Below are positions 1-9,237 of a stretch of DNA of 64,000 nt, piece after piece. The notes under the pieces were generated by a model. It worked only from the letters and a program-made list of their open reading frames with translations, was not told the DNA's origin and ran no database searches. This DNA is from DATBJJ01 sp963750915. Lineage in GTDB: Bacteria > Acidobacteriota > Vicinamibacteria > Vicinamibacterales > 2-12-FULL-66-21. The stretch lies in assembly GCA_963750915.1 (NCBI GenBank), contig CAVVSF010000009.1:1-64000 (forward strand). The letters are read 5' to 3'. Both the position numbers and the translations under genes were made by a program. How positions within the stretch are numbered: position 1 is the first letter of the stretch; each line of letters opens with the position of its first letter.

Positions 1-48
1 CAGTTCATCGCCGACGGCGGCGTCAACCCGCCACAGACGGCCCGCTGA
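1..48 (+). CDS. 3' end of a gene cut by the window edge
   Basis: The first frame is open from base 1 to a TGA at 46-48 and would encode the last 15 residues of a protein, ending in PPQTAR. The next gene is on the opposite strand and convergent, so a plus-strand gene ending here fits the layout. Too little remains to name a family, and chance openness cannot be excluded. Confidence 0.35.
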   Translation, partial: QFIADGGVNPPQTAR

Positions 49-92
49 AGCAGGAACGGTCCGGCGATCTCGCCCGGGGCGTCGCCGGCCCG

Positions 93-992
93 CTATTTAT
101 CGCGGGTGAGATCGGCTTCGGCGGCAATCACCCCGAAGGGCGCCCAGTCGGGACCCTCGACCAGCTGCCGTCGCAGCGCATTCGCTTCAGCGATGCGGCC
201 GTTTACCGCGTGCCAGGCCGACACTCCATACACCACCGCCGCACCGGCCGAACCTGCGCCAGCCGCCTCGAGCACGTTGTCCGCCGAGCGCGCTCCCTTG
301 TACATCTGGCAGAGCGAGTAGTAGCTTCCGTTCTCGACGACGTCGAGTCCGGGGACGACGCCATCGAGCGCGCGCGTGGCATCGTCGGTGCGGCCGAGGC
401 GTCGCAGCGTCAGGTAGAGCCAATGCGTTGCCGAGACGAGGTTGTCCGGATTCCTCACCGTGTCGCGCGCACGCTGCCAGACAGGCGCTGCTTTCGCGAA
501 ATTGCCCTGGAGGTAGTAGGCGAGCGCCAGGTGATAGCGGATGTTGGACTGCAGCGTCGTCAGCGGAACGTTGCGCTGGTTCGGCTGGCCGTCGGGCTCG
601 ATCTGGTCGGGCGTGCCCGCAACCAGAGCGTCGGCGCGCTCGAGATCGGCGACGGCCTTGTCGAACTCCCGGACCGTAAGGTAGCGGTGGCCGCGGTGGC
701 GCAGGAACCGGGCATCCTTGGGAAATCTTTCCGCGCCCGCACTGAAGACGGCGATCGCATCGCGGTACCGTCCGAGATACGCCAGCCGGCGACCGACCCA
801 GATGCGGGCGTCCGGATCGTCCGGCGCCTTGTCGAGCGCCGCCCGTGCGGCGGCGAGATCGGCGTCGAGCCTGGTCCGGACGCTGTCGGGGACCGGCGGC
901 GGCACCAGCGGCTTGCCGAGCAGCGAGGTTGCTTCCGGGGGAGTTTGAACCGCGAGTGTGAGCGCGACGCAGAGCGCGGCGAGAAAAGACAT
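93..992 (-). CDS. Secreted TPR-repeat protein
   Basis: A 299-residue protein with a hydrophobic N-terminal signal segment (about residues 1-17, ending near AVQTPP), so it is probably exported to the periplasm. Residues about 40-125 show at least two tetratricopeptide-like helix pairs, including ARIWVGRRLAYLGRYRDAI and the following FPKDARFLRHRGHRYL. Another helical pair lies near residues 150-185. TPR proteins are protein-interaction scaffolds and no catalytic motif is visible. The start is an ATG at 992 directly before the signal sequence. It is convergent with the gene entering from the left edge, and no partner can be named from context. Confidence 0.8.
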   Translation of the reverse strand: MSFLAALCVALTLAVQTPPEATSLLGKPLVPPPVPDSVRTRLDADLAAARAALDKAPDDPDARIWVGRRLAYLGRYRDAIAVFSAGAERFPKDARFLRHRGHRYLTVREFDKAVADLERADALVAGTPDQIEPDGQPNQRNVPLTTLQSNIRYHLALAYYLQGNFAKAAPVWQRARDTVRNPDNLVSATHWLYLTLRRLGRTDDATRALDGVVPGLDVVENGSYYSLCQMYKGARSADNVLEAAGAGSAGAAVVYGVSAWHAVNGRIAEANALRRQLVEGPDWAPFGVIAAEADLTRDK

Positions 993-1012
993 GGGTCGAT
1001 TTTAACGTCGCT

Positions 1013-1393
1013 CTACTGGCTCTTGCTGCCTACCAGGTCAAGGTGCCAGCCGGGGTGCAGCCATTTGCCGTTCCGGCGCACGAACATCTCCGTCAGCCGC
1101 CCGCGCATCGTGCGCTCCTTGCCCTCGCTGAAGATGACGGCCTCATAGCGGCCGTAGAGGACGACGGTGTCGCCGAACTGCTGCGCCCGGGTCTCGGGGA
1201 AGGCCAGCCTGACGAGCCTGCCGCCGCGCTCGTGGAAGGCCCGGGCGTCGTCGAGGGTACGGGCGCGGTCGGCGAACGGCTCGTCGGCCATGCCGATGCC
1301 GATGAACTCCGGCGGCAGGAGATCGCCGAGCGCCCAAGGCTTGCGTTTTCTTGCGAACATGCGCCGCCCGGCCAGGTGACAGCCGGCGGACAT
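1013..1393 (-). CDS. SnoaL/NTF2-like (DUF4440-type) protein, N-terminally shortened
   Basis: This 126-residue protein carries the latter part of an NTF2-like alpha+beta barrel: LLPPEFIGIG, then YGRYEAVIF, then RLTEMFVRRNGKWLHPGWH. That order is typical of SnoaL/DUF4440 proteins, which usually bind small ligands and often have no known reaction. In the family, one long helix normally precedes the first strand. Here residues 1-22 are a short basic stretch (MFARKRKPW) with no such helix, so the 5' end looks lost. The neighbouring divergent AraC gene is also damaged, which suggests local decay. It may be non-functional. Assignment rests on motif order only. Confidence 0.55.
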   Translation of the reverse strand: MSAGCHLAGRRMFARKRKPWALGDLLPPEFIGIGMADEPFADRARTLDDARAFHERGGRLVRLAFPETRAQQFGDTVVLYGRYEAVIFSEGKERTMRGRLTEMFVRRNGKWLHPGWHLDLVGSKSQ

Positions 1394-1410
1394 GGTGCGA
1401 CCATGTGACG

Positions 1411-1836
1411 ATGAACTGCGTTGCCGAGGTCGTCGCGACCGAAGCCGTCGCGCTGCGGCGTTTCGACCATGCGCCCGGCGTCCCGCATCGCGATCCCGAG
1501 CGCGAGCGGGCTTCCGGCTATGGCGTGAACTTCGTCGAATCGGGTGCGTTCCGCGCTCGCACCCTCGGCGGCTGGCGCGAGATCGGCGGCGACTCGCTGT
1601 TCGTCACCACGCCCGGGCTGGAGTTCTCCTGCGCGCATGACGACCAGTACCCGCGCGATCGCTGCCTCTCAGTCGCCGGGATGAGCGTGTTCCACTTCGC
1701 CCGCGTTTTCGCCGAGCTCGAAGGTCAGACCCCGCATCGCTACCTCCGGGACGTTCGTCTCACCCACGCTCGGAGCTGCGGCGCGGCGGGAGCCGCGTCG
1801 ATCGGTGACGCGGCACATGACCCTCGCCGCCGATGA
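1411..1836 (+). pseudogene. AraC-family regulator remnant with internal deletion
   Basis: The N-terminal part (from the ATG at 1411) resembles the cupin-like sensor of AraC regulators: VNFVESGAFRARTLGGW and DSLFVTTPGLEFSC. At about residue 88 it jumps straight into the recognition-helix region of the DNA-binding domain: AGMSVFHFARVFAELEGQTP followed by HRYLRDVRL. The linker, first helix-turn-helix and dimerisation segment normally found between these (well over 100 residues) are missing. The end of the second helix-turn-helix is also lost as the frame degenerates into SCGAAGAAS. It therefore cannot form the usual pair of DNA-binding motifs. The downstream MmcQ/YjbR gene starts inside its tail. 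Confidence 0.7.
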
Positions 1837-2170
1837 CTTCGAGCGCGTCAGGCTCGTGGCGACGACACTGCCAGGCGTCGAAGCGGGCGTGAAATATGAC
1901 GGCTCGCCGGTGCTGAAGGTCGGCGGCGCGTTCATGGCGGGCCTGGCGATGCATCCCTCGGCCGAGCCGTCGACGCTCGTCGTCAGGGCAGATCTCGATG
2001 CACGCGACGATCTGCTCGCCGATGCGCCGGAGACTTATTACCTGACGGACTACTACGAGCCGCACCCGGTGATCCTCGCGCGTCTGTCGCGCCTCGATCG
2101 CGACGCGCTGCGCGATCTCCTGGCCGTCTCGCTGCGCCTGACCCTCGCGAAGTCGCGGCGACGCGCCTGA
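1817..2170 (+). CDS. MmcQ/YjbR family protein
   Basis: A 117-residue protein of the MmcQ/YjbR (CyaY-like fold, DUF419) family. The opening FERVRLVATTLPGVEAGVKY, the GSPVLKVGGAFMAGL strand pair, and the late TYYLTDYYEPHPVILARL are characteristic. Members are small double-wing DNA-binding-like proteins without a firmly established function. Two starts are possible, a GTG at 1805 and an ATG at 1817. The ATG is chosen because it sits directly before the first helix (TLAADDFERV). The gene overlaps the decayed AraC gene, and MmcQ/YjbR genes often neighbour transcription factors. No frameshift is seen. Confidence 0.8.
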   Translation: MTLAADDFERVRLVATTLPGVEAGVKYDGSPVLKVGGAFMAGLAMHPSAEPSTLVVRADLDARDDLLADAPETYYLTDYYEPHPVILARLSRLDRDALRDLLAVSLRLTLAKSRRRA

Positions 2171-2272
2171 TCCCCGGGTTTGATCCCGGTTACGGAGTTG
2201 TTAAACGGCGAACGGCGCAGTGCGGCCGTACACTCGAAGAATGAGGCGAGCTTTCAGGGCCAGCGTGAGTAC

Positions 2273-2298
2273 GTAGGGCGGGGCTTCAGCCCCGCCGT
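2273..2298 (+). repeat. GCTTCAGC-centred palindromic repeat, copy 1
   Basis: A 9-bp perfect stem (2277-2285 with 2288-2296) closed by a 2-base loop TC. The core reads GGCGGGGCTTCAGCCCCGCC and is preceded by CGTAG. The same 26-bp stretch recurs at 5703-5730, and diverged copies occur at 37.6 and 62.8 kb. It lies 38 bp upstream of the dehydrogenase start, in the leader. Confidence 0.9.
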
Positions 2299-2336
2299 GC
2301 GTGTCGCCGTTCCGACGGGGGTATCATTGCCCCGCC

Positions 2337-5300
2337 ATGTTTTCGAATCGCGCCGCTCTTCCCGTCCTCATCACTGCTTCCATCGTGACCGCCGTCACCG
2401 TTCTCGGCCAGCAGCAGCCGCCGCCGCCGCGGCGGCCGGCTGACGTGCCGGCGCTCGCCGAACGCGGGCCGCTGACGATCGATGCCGCCGCCATCAAAGA
2501 GCTCGAGGCGTCGGTCAAGGCACCGCCCGGATTCAAGGTCGATATCTTCGCGGCGCCGCCGAGCGTCAACTATCCGACCTGCGTCACGGCGGCGCTCGAC
2601 GGCGCGCTCTACGTCTGCGTCGATCGTAACTCGTCGCTCCAGACCGATCCGGAGATGGGGAGCATCCTCCGCCTGGTCGACAAGGATGGGGACGGCCGCG
2701 CCGACGAGTACACGCTTTTCGCCCGGCTCGACAGCCCGCGCGGCGCCGTCTTCGACGGCCAGACGCTCTTCGTCACGCATCCGCCCTTCCTCAGCGCGCT
2801 GCGCGACACCAACGGCGACGGCGTCGCCGATGAGACGCGGACGCTCGTCCGCGGCCTCGGCTTCGGCCTCGACTTCCGCGGCGCCGACCATACGACCAAC
2901 GGCATCGAGTTCGGTCCTGACGGCTGGCTCTACGTCGCCGTCGGCGACTACGGCTTCGTGAAGGCCGTCGGTGCCGACGGCCGCGAAGTACAGCTCCGGG
3001 GCGGCGGCAACGTGCGGGTTCGCCCCGACGGCAGCGATCTCGAGATTTACTCCCGCGGCACGCGCAACGACTACGACCTCGCGATCGATCCGGCGATGAA
3101 CCTGTTCGCCCGCGGCAACACCAACGATGGCGGCGGCTGGGACATCCGGCTGAATCATTTCGTCGCCGGCGCGAACTACGGCTACCCCTCGCTCTTCCGC
3201 AACTTCGCCGACGAAGTCGTGGCGCCGCTCGCCGACTACGGCGGCGGTTCGGGGTCGGGCATGCTGTACGTCGACGACCCCGGCTTTCCCAGGGAGTTCG
3301 GCGACACCCTCTACTCGGTCGACTGGGGCACGAACCAGATCTACAGGCATCCGCTGACGGCGCGCGGCGCGACGTTCAAGGCCGGCCAGGAGATCTTCCT
3401 GACGATCCCGCGGCCGACGGATCTCGCGATCGACGGCGCCTCGCGCCTCTACGCGGCCAGCTGGCGCGGCGGGCAGTACCGCTACGGCGGTGAGCTCGTC
3501 GGCTTCATCGCCCGGCTGACCCACCCGGGCACGCCGCCGGCTACCGTGCCCGACATTGCCGGCGCGGCCGACGCGGGGCTGGTCGACATCCTGACGTCGG
3601 CGAACTTCGTCCACCGGCGCTTCGCCCAGCACGAGGTCCTGCGTCGCGGCCCTTCACCCGAGCGCGCCGCGCTCCTCGAGAAGCGCATGCTGGCGACGGG
3701 TCCGGTTGCCGGGCGGCTCGCGGCGTTGTTCACGCTCGGACAGCTGGCCGGAGCACAGGCCCATCCCGCGCTGATCAAGGCCTCCGCCGATCCCGCCCTG
3801 CGGGCGGCGGCGCTGCGCACGCTCGCCGATCGACCGGGCGCCGGCAACGTGACGGCATCGACCTTCGTCCAGGCGCTCGGTGACAGCGATGCCCGCGTCA
3901 GGCTCCAGGCCGTGACCGCGCTGTCCCGCCTCGGAGCGGTGGACGCGGCGGCAGCGATCCTGCCGCTGGCGACCGACGCAGATCCGGTCGTCGCCCACGT
4001 CGCGATCGACGCGCTGGTCAGCCTTCACGCCGTCGACGCCGCGCTCGCCGTCGTCAATCGCGGCAACCCGGCGCAGGCGAAAGCAGCGCTGCGTGCGCTG
4101 CAGCGCATGCACGGCGCGCCGGCGGTCAGCGGGCTGATCGCTGCGCTGGGGAAGACGACGGCGCCCGAGACGCGGCTCGAGATCCTGCAGGCGCTGGCGC
4201 GCCTCTACCATCGAGACGGCGTGTGGCGCGGGACTGTGGCCGAATGGTGGGGGACACGGCCGGACACGACCGGTCCGTACCTACGACCCGGTGGCGTGGG
4301 AACAGAGCCCGCGAATCCTGCCGGTCCTGCGCGCGGCGTTCCTGCAGACGTCGTTGCCGCCGGCGGCACGCAACCGTCTCGCCGCCGATTTGACTCGCAA
4401 CCGCATCCTGCCGCCGGGCGGGGCCGAGCTCCTGAACGCGCTCGTCGAAAGCCGCAGTCCGTCGCTGCCTGCCGTCGCTGATTTGCTGCTCGGCCGGCCG
4501 CGCGTGACGATCGACGCGACGGCCGCGAAGCTCCTGGACGGCGTCTCGCGCACGGGTCCATCGCCGCAAGCCGCGGTCGTCCGGCTCATCGCGGGCAGCG
4601 GCGCGCCGTCCCCGGATGCTGCCGCGCTGCTTGCCAGGGTCGCCGCCGATCGCGCCGTCGCCCCGGCGGTTCGAGCGCAGGCGCTCACGGCGCTCCTTGC
4701 CGCGACCGACGCTGACGCGCTCGGCCGCGCCATCGATGCGTTCGCGACCGTCGACACGACGGTGACGCTCGATCCCGCGCTCGACGCTGCCTGGCGGCAG
4801 TTCGTCGGACAGCCGTCGCACGCCCAGCACGTCGCACGGTTCCAGGCGCTCACCGCGACGCAGGACCGCGCCCGGCAGGTTCTCGGCTACGCGGTCCTGC
4901 TGCAGCTTGCCGCCGAGCCTGCCGCCGGTCGCGGCGGCCGTGGCGGTGGGGGTGGCGGCGGCCGCGGCCGCGGTGCGTCCCAGGCCGACGCCGAAGCGGC
5001 GAGGACACAGGCGCGTGCGGCGATCGACAGCGGCTGGGCGAGCCCGTCGAGCCCGAGCCTGCTCCGCGCGATCGGGTTGACGCAGGCAGCAGGCTACGGC
5101 GACCGCGTCGCAGCGCTGGCCAAGTCGGAGGACGCCGAGGTTCGCGCCGCCGCGGCGTTTGCGACTTCGCACTCGCGCGAAGCGACGATGGCGCGCGGCG
5201 CGACGCTCGTCGCCGCCGTCCCCTATGAAGAGCTCGGCAAGCGCCTGGCCGGCATCAGCGGCGACGTTGCGGTCGGACGCACGGTCTTCACGCGTCAGGG

Positions 5301-5694
5301 ATGCGCCGCGTGCCACACCGCATCGCCGGAGGAGACCGAGAAGGGACCGTATCTCGGCGGCATCACCAGCCGCTACAGCCGGGAAGAGCTGCTCGAGTCG
5401 ATACTCCGCCCGGCCGCGAAGGTGGCGCAGGGCTTCGCGACGAACTACTTCGACACCGCGGACGGTCGCCAGGTGCAGGGCTTCGTCATCCGCGAGGGCA
5501 ACCTCGACGTCGTTATTCGCGACCTGACCGGCGCCGAGACGACGCTGCAGAAGAATCAGATCAAGTCGCGCGGCGTCCGCGAAGGCTCGGTCATGCCGCC
5601 GGGCTTGATGGACACCGCGACGCTGCAGGAACTGGCGTCGCTCCTCACATTCCTCGGGATCGACGAGCGGCAAGTGAGCAGGACCGCGCGGTGA
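2337..5694 (+). CDS. Sorbosone/PQQ-type dehydrogenase - HEAT - cytochrome c fusion (frameshifted)
   Basis: After removing one base the gene encodes about 1,118 residues. A signal peptide (MFSNRAALPVLITASIV) is followed by a six-bladed propeller like the soluble glucose/sorbosone dehydrogenases (GVADETRTLVRGLGFG, TNGIEFGPDGWLYVAVGDYG), then alanine-rich HEAT-like helices, then a haem c domain with CAACH at about residues 989-993. Such membrane-bound dehydrogenases are common in Planctomycetes, Verrucomicrobia and Acidobacteria and presumably oxidise sugars or alcohols and pass electrons to haem. The frame breaks at 4280-4281. The family-typical GPY-YDPVAWEQ continues only if one C of GTACCTAC is removed. 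The ATG at 2337 is preferred over a GTG at 2301 because the signal peptide begins there. Confidence 0.85.
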
Positions 5695-5702
5695 GGTTCA
5701 AA

Positions 5703-5730
5703 CGTAGGGCGGGGCTTCAGCCCCGCCGTT
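5703..5730 (+). repeat. GCTTCAGC-centred palindromic repeat, copy 2
   Basis: Base-for-base the same as copy 1 over the CGTAG tag and the 20-bp palindrome. It lies between two convergent genes: the dehydrogenase stop is at 5694 and the SMP-30-like stop is at 5734. It may act as a bidirectional transcription stop, but no T-run follows. Confidence 0.9.
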
Positions 5731-5733
5731 CGC

Positions 5734-6765
5734 CTACTGCAACGGGACGAACGCCAGCGCGTTGTTCTGGTTCATCGGGATCACGAGCTGGTTGGCGCCG
5801 GCGTCGTAGCACATCGAGGCCGCGTTCGGGATGTTCTGGGCGATGAGCTCCGCCGGCTGGCCGGGACGAATCCGCGACACGCCGCCGTTCAGCACGCTGC
5901 TCACGTACTTCGTGCCGTCCGGCATGATCACCAGGCCGTCGTTTCCCGGCTGCGCCGCGGTTTCCGTCTTCAGCAGCCTGGCATCGGGAGAGAACGTCAG
6001 CACCTCGTTGTTGCCGATGTTGACGACGACAATGTTGCCCTGAGGATCGAACGCGACGCCGTTCGGCTGACGCAGCGGCGCGCCCTGGATGAAGATCGAC
6101 GGCTTCCCGTCCGGGGTGATCTTCCACACCTGCCACGTCGACGGATCCGGATTGTCGCCGCCGACTCCGGTCTGCGTCGCGTAGGTCGTGCCGTCGTCGG
6201 CGACCTCGAGATCGTTCAGCCACGGTGATTTGTCGATCCGCACTTCGCCGGCCGGGGCGCCAGTCTTCAGATTGAAACGACGGATCACGGCGACGCTCGC
6301 CTCGCTCGCCGTCGTGCCGCCGTCGCGATCCGCGAGGTAGAGCGTGTCGTTGACGATGTCGCTGCCGTAGGGCTCGTTCAGCACCAGCGGCGGCGTCAGG
6401 GTACTGCGCTGCTCGCCGGGATTCTGGACGCCGATCCAGCGCGCGGTGTGAATCGAGCCGTCGTGATTGATGAACGAGACCCAGGCGTTGTTGGTCTGGA
6501 CCGTCTGCGCCACGCCGCGGTTCGGCACGACGATGACGCCCCGGCCGGGATCGTAGGAACAGCTTTCCGCCGAGTAGATCGCGCCGTGGACCTTGACGTT
6601 CGAGGAGGTCGGCTGAAACGCGCCGTCAGGGGCGGGGTTGATCGGCAGGCCGAGCGGGTTGCCGACGAAGAAGGGCTGTGGCTTCGGCTGCGATATGAGC
6701 TGCGTGGTCGCGAGGCCGGTTGCCAGTACCGCCGCCCCGCCAACGAGCAGGGTAGTGCGTTTCAT
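5734..6765 (-). CDS. Secreted SMP-30/NHL-like beta-propeller
   Basis: A 343-residue protein with a signal peptide (MKRTTLLVGGAAVLATGLA) followed by repeated propeller-blade motifs: NDLEVADDGTTYATQTG, QPNGVAFDPQGNIVVVNIG and GNDGLVIMPDGTKYVSSVL. This resembles the SMP-30/gluconolactonase/NHL superfamily, whose members are lactonases or binding platforms. Metal-ligand residues cannot be assigned with certainty, so the reaction is unknown. The start at 6765 is supported by a strong minus-strand ribosome site (GGAGAGGA) and the signal sequence. A minus-strand TATAAT at 6805-6810 would give a leader of about 35 nt. It is convergent with the dehydrogenase and divergent from ychF. Confidence 0.8.
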   Translation of the reverse strand: MKRTTLLVGGAAVLATGLATTQLISQPKPQPFFVGNPLGLPINPAPDGAFQPTSSNVKVHGAIYSAESCSYDPGRGVIVVPNRGVAQTVQTNNAWVSFINHDGSIHTARWIGVQNPGEQRSTLTPPLVLNEPYGSDIVNDTLYLADRDGGTTASEASVAVIRRFNLKTGAPAGEVRIDKSPWLNDLEVADDGTTYATQTGVGGDNPDPSTWQVWKITPDGKPSIFIQGAPLRQPNGVAFDPQGNIVVVNIGNNEVLTFSPDARLLKTETAAQPGNDGLVIMPDGTKYVSSVLNGGVSRIRPGQPAELIAQNIPNAASMCYDAGANQLVIPMNQNNALAFVPLQ

Positions 6766-6905
6766 GAGCGTCCTCTCCTGTGGATGGTTGTTCGTTCGCG
6801 GAAAATTATACGGGACCGTCGCGCCGGCGCCAGGCGCCTCGGTTCTCGCCATCGGCGGGCGGGAATGCTATCCTCAAATGTTCACCCCGAAGCGAAGACA
6901 CGCAC

Positions 6906-8009
6906 ATGCTCAGAGCCGGAATCGTCGGTCTCCCTAACGTCGGCAAGTCGACCCTGTTCAACGCCATTACCCGGACGCGGAAGGCGGAGGCAGCCAACTA
7001 TCCGTTCTGCACCATCGATCCCAACGTCGGGACGGTGACCGTGCCGGACGCGCGCCTGGCGGTGCTGCAGAAGATTGCCGGCACCAACGTCGTGATCCCG
7101 GCGGCGATCGAGTTCGTCGACATTGCCGGGCTGGTGAAGGGCGCGAGCCAGGGGGAAGGCCTCGGCAACAAGTTCCTGACGCACGTGCGCGAAGTCGACG
7201 CGATCGTGCAGGTGGTGCGCTGCTTCGACGATCCGGACGTGCACCATGTCGCGGACACGGTCGACCCTGTGCGCGACATCGAGGTCATCAACACCGAGCT
7301 CATCCTCGCCGACCTCGAGAGCGTGCAGAAGCGGCGCGAACGCGTCGCCAAGGACGTCAAGCGCGGCGACAAGTCTGCCGCCGCTGAAGAGGCGGTGCTG
7401 GCGGCGCTCGAGCCGGCGCTGGACGCCGGTAGACCCGCGTTCTCGGCGCCGCTCTCAGCGGAGGAGCGCGCGCTGGCGCGGCCGCTCTTCCTGCTCACCG
7501 ACAAGCCGACGATCTTCGCCTGCAACGTCAAGGAATCGGAGCTCGGCACCGCCGACACCAACCCGTACGTCGTCAAGGTGCGGGAGTACGTGAAGACGCA
7601 CCTCAATTGCGAGGCGGTCGTCATCAGCGCCCAGATCGAGAGCGATCTCGTCGATCTCACGCCGGAGGAGGGCGAGGCGTTCCTGCGCGAGCTCGGGGTG
7701 GAGGAGAGCGGCATTGGCGCCCTGATCCGTTCCACCTACCGGCTGCTCGGGCTGCAGACCTATTTCACCGCGGGCGAGAAAGAGGTTCGGGCCTGGACGA
7801 TCCACATCGGGGACACGGCGCCGAAGGCAGCCGGCGTGATCCACTCCGACTTCGAGCGCGGCTTCATCAAGGCCGAGACGGTCGCCTACGACGACCTGGT
7901 CTCATGCGGGTCGGTTGCGGCGGCACGGGCCAAGGGGCTGTACCGCATGGAAGGCAAGGAGTACGTCGTCGCCGACGGCGACGTCATGCTGTTCAAGTTC
8001 AACGTCTGA
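6906..8009 (+). CDS. ychF: Ribosome-binding ATPase YchF (OLA1 family)
   Basis: A 367-residue YchF/OLA1 protein, the normal family length. The P-loop GLPNVGKST is at residues 8-16, the switch region FVDIAGLVKGASQGEGLGN follows, and the NxxE nucleotide-specificity motif (NVKE) that makes this subfamily prefer ATP is present. A coiled-coil insertion follows the G domain, and a C-terminal TGS domain ends YVVADGDVMLFKFNV. YchF acts in the cytoplasm on ribosomes and in stress and redox responses. The ATG at 6906 is chosen because the family starts directly at the P-loop strand (MLRAGIVGLPN). The next gene starts 6 bp after its stop, suggesting co-transcription. Confidence 0.97.
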   Translation: MLRAGIVGLPNVGKSTLFNAITRTRKAEAANYPFCTIDPNVGTVTVPDARLAVLQKIAGTNVVIPAAIEFVDIAGLVKGASQGEGLGNKFLTHVREVDAIVQVVRCFDDPDVHHVADTVDPVRDIEVINTELILADLESVQKRRERVAKDVKRGDKSAAAEEAVLAALEPALDAGRPAFSAPLSAEERALARPLFLLTDKPTIFACNVKESELGTADTNPYVVKVREYVKTHLNCEAVVISAQIESDLVDLTPEEGEAFLRELGVEESGIGALIRSTYRLLGLQTYFTAGEKEVRAWTIHIGDTAPKAAGVIHSDFERGFIKAETVAYDDLVSCGSVAAARAKGLYRMEGKEYVVADGDVMLFKFNV

Positions 8010-8015
8010 GCCGGC

Positions 8016-9237
8016 ATGGCCAGGTGCCTCTTCTTCGGGCTGCCCGTCCACGGGCACACCAATCCGACGCTGCCGCTCGTGCGCGAGCTGTCGCGCCGCG
8101 GTGACGACGTCATCTACCTGTCGACTACGGAGTTCGCTGACACCATCGCGGCGACCGGCGCCACCTTCCGTCCGTATCGCAACGCGTTCCTGCCGGAGCT
8201 CGGCGCCATCGCGCGCCGCATGGACGAGCTCGTGTGGCTGTTCGCTCGAACGTCGTCCGAGGTGCTGGAGGAGGAGCTCGAAGATTTTCGCGCCCTCCGG
8301 CCCGATTACCTGATTACCGACTCGGTCGCGCCGTGGGGGCAATGGGTGGCGCAGGTACTGGACCTGCCCGTGATGACGTCGGTGACGACGTTCGCGTTCA
8401 ACCGCAAGGTGCTCCGCTACGCAGTTGCGCACGGCGTCAGGCCGAAGGGCGGCAGTTTCATGCTCTCGAAGCTGCGTCACATGGCCAGGGCAATGAGGCT
8501 GACGCGACAGCTCAGGCGGCGCTATGGCGTGCGCGGGCCCGGCTTCTTCAGCACGGCCCTCGGCCCGGCCGGTCCCTCGCTGGTCTATACCTCGCGTGCC
8601 TTTCAGCCGTGCGCCGACTCGTTCGACGAGCGCGTCTCGTTCGTCGGCCCGCTGCTCGAGACCAGGACCGACGCCGACAGGTTCTCGTGGGAAGGAGATC
8701 CGCGATCCTGTCGTCTATGTGTCCCTGGGCACGCTCTTCAACGCCGATCCGGCCTTCTATCGCATGTGCTTCGAGGCGCTCCGGCGCCTCGACGTGCAGG
8801 TCGTCCTGTCGGTTGGCCGGCGGATATCGATTCCCGACCTCGGGACGCCGCCGGCCAACGTGCTGGTGCGGGCCCATGTACCGCAGCTCGAGATCCTCAA
8901 GCGTGCCTCCGCGTTCGTCACCCACGGCGGCATGAACAGCGTCAGCGAAGGGCTGTTCTACGGCGTGCCGCTCGTGGTCGTCCCGCAGATGAGCGAACAG
9001 TACATCGTCGGGCGGCGGGTCGAGGAACTGGGCGCCGGCGTCTTCATGACGCCGGAGGCGGTGACGGCCGACTCGCTCCACCACGCGGTCTCGCGGCTTC
9101 TTCTCGACGACACCTTCTCGACCGTGGCGCGCGCCATCGGCGAGTCGTTCCGCGTTGCCGGTGGCGTCACGCGCGCGGCCGACGTCGTGCAGGGAATGAC
9201 GCGATCCCTGAGTCCGGCTCCCGTCAGAGCGTCTTGA
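8016..9237 (+). CDS. MGT/UGT-family glycosyltransferase (frameshifted)
   Basis: After repair this is a 406-residue GT-B enzyme of the macrolide/UDP-glucuronosyltransferase-like family. The N-domain has FFGLPVHGHTNPTLPLVREL. The C-domain has VVYVSLGTLFN, LVRAHVPQLEIL and the donor-site signature THGGMNSVSEGLFYGVPLVV. It would transfer a nucleotide-activated sugar to a small lipophilic acceptor, which is unknown. The two domains lie in different frames. The switch is near 8693-8703, where dropping one base of GGAGATCC gives a continuous SWEEIRDPVVYVS or SWEGDRDPVVYVS. It starts 6 bp after ychF and its last 14 bases overlap the convergent cytochrome gene. Confidence 0.85.
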
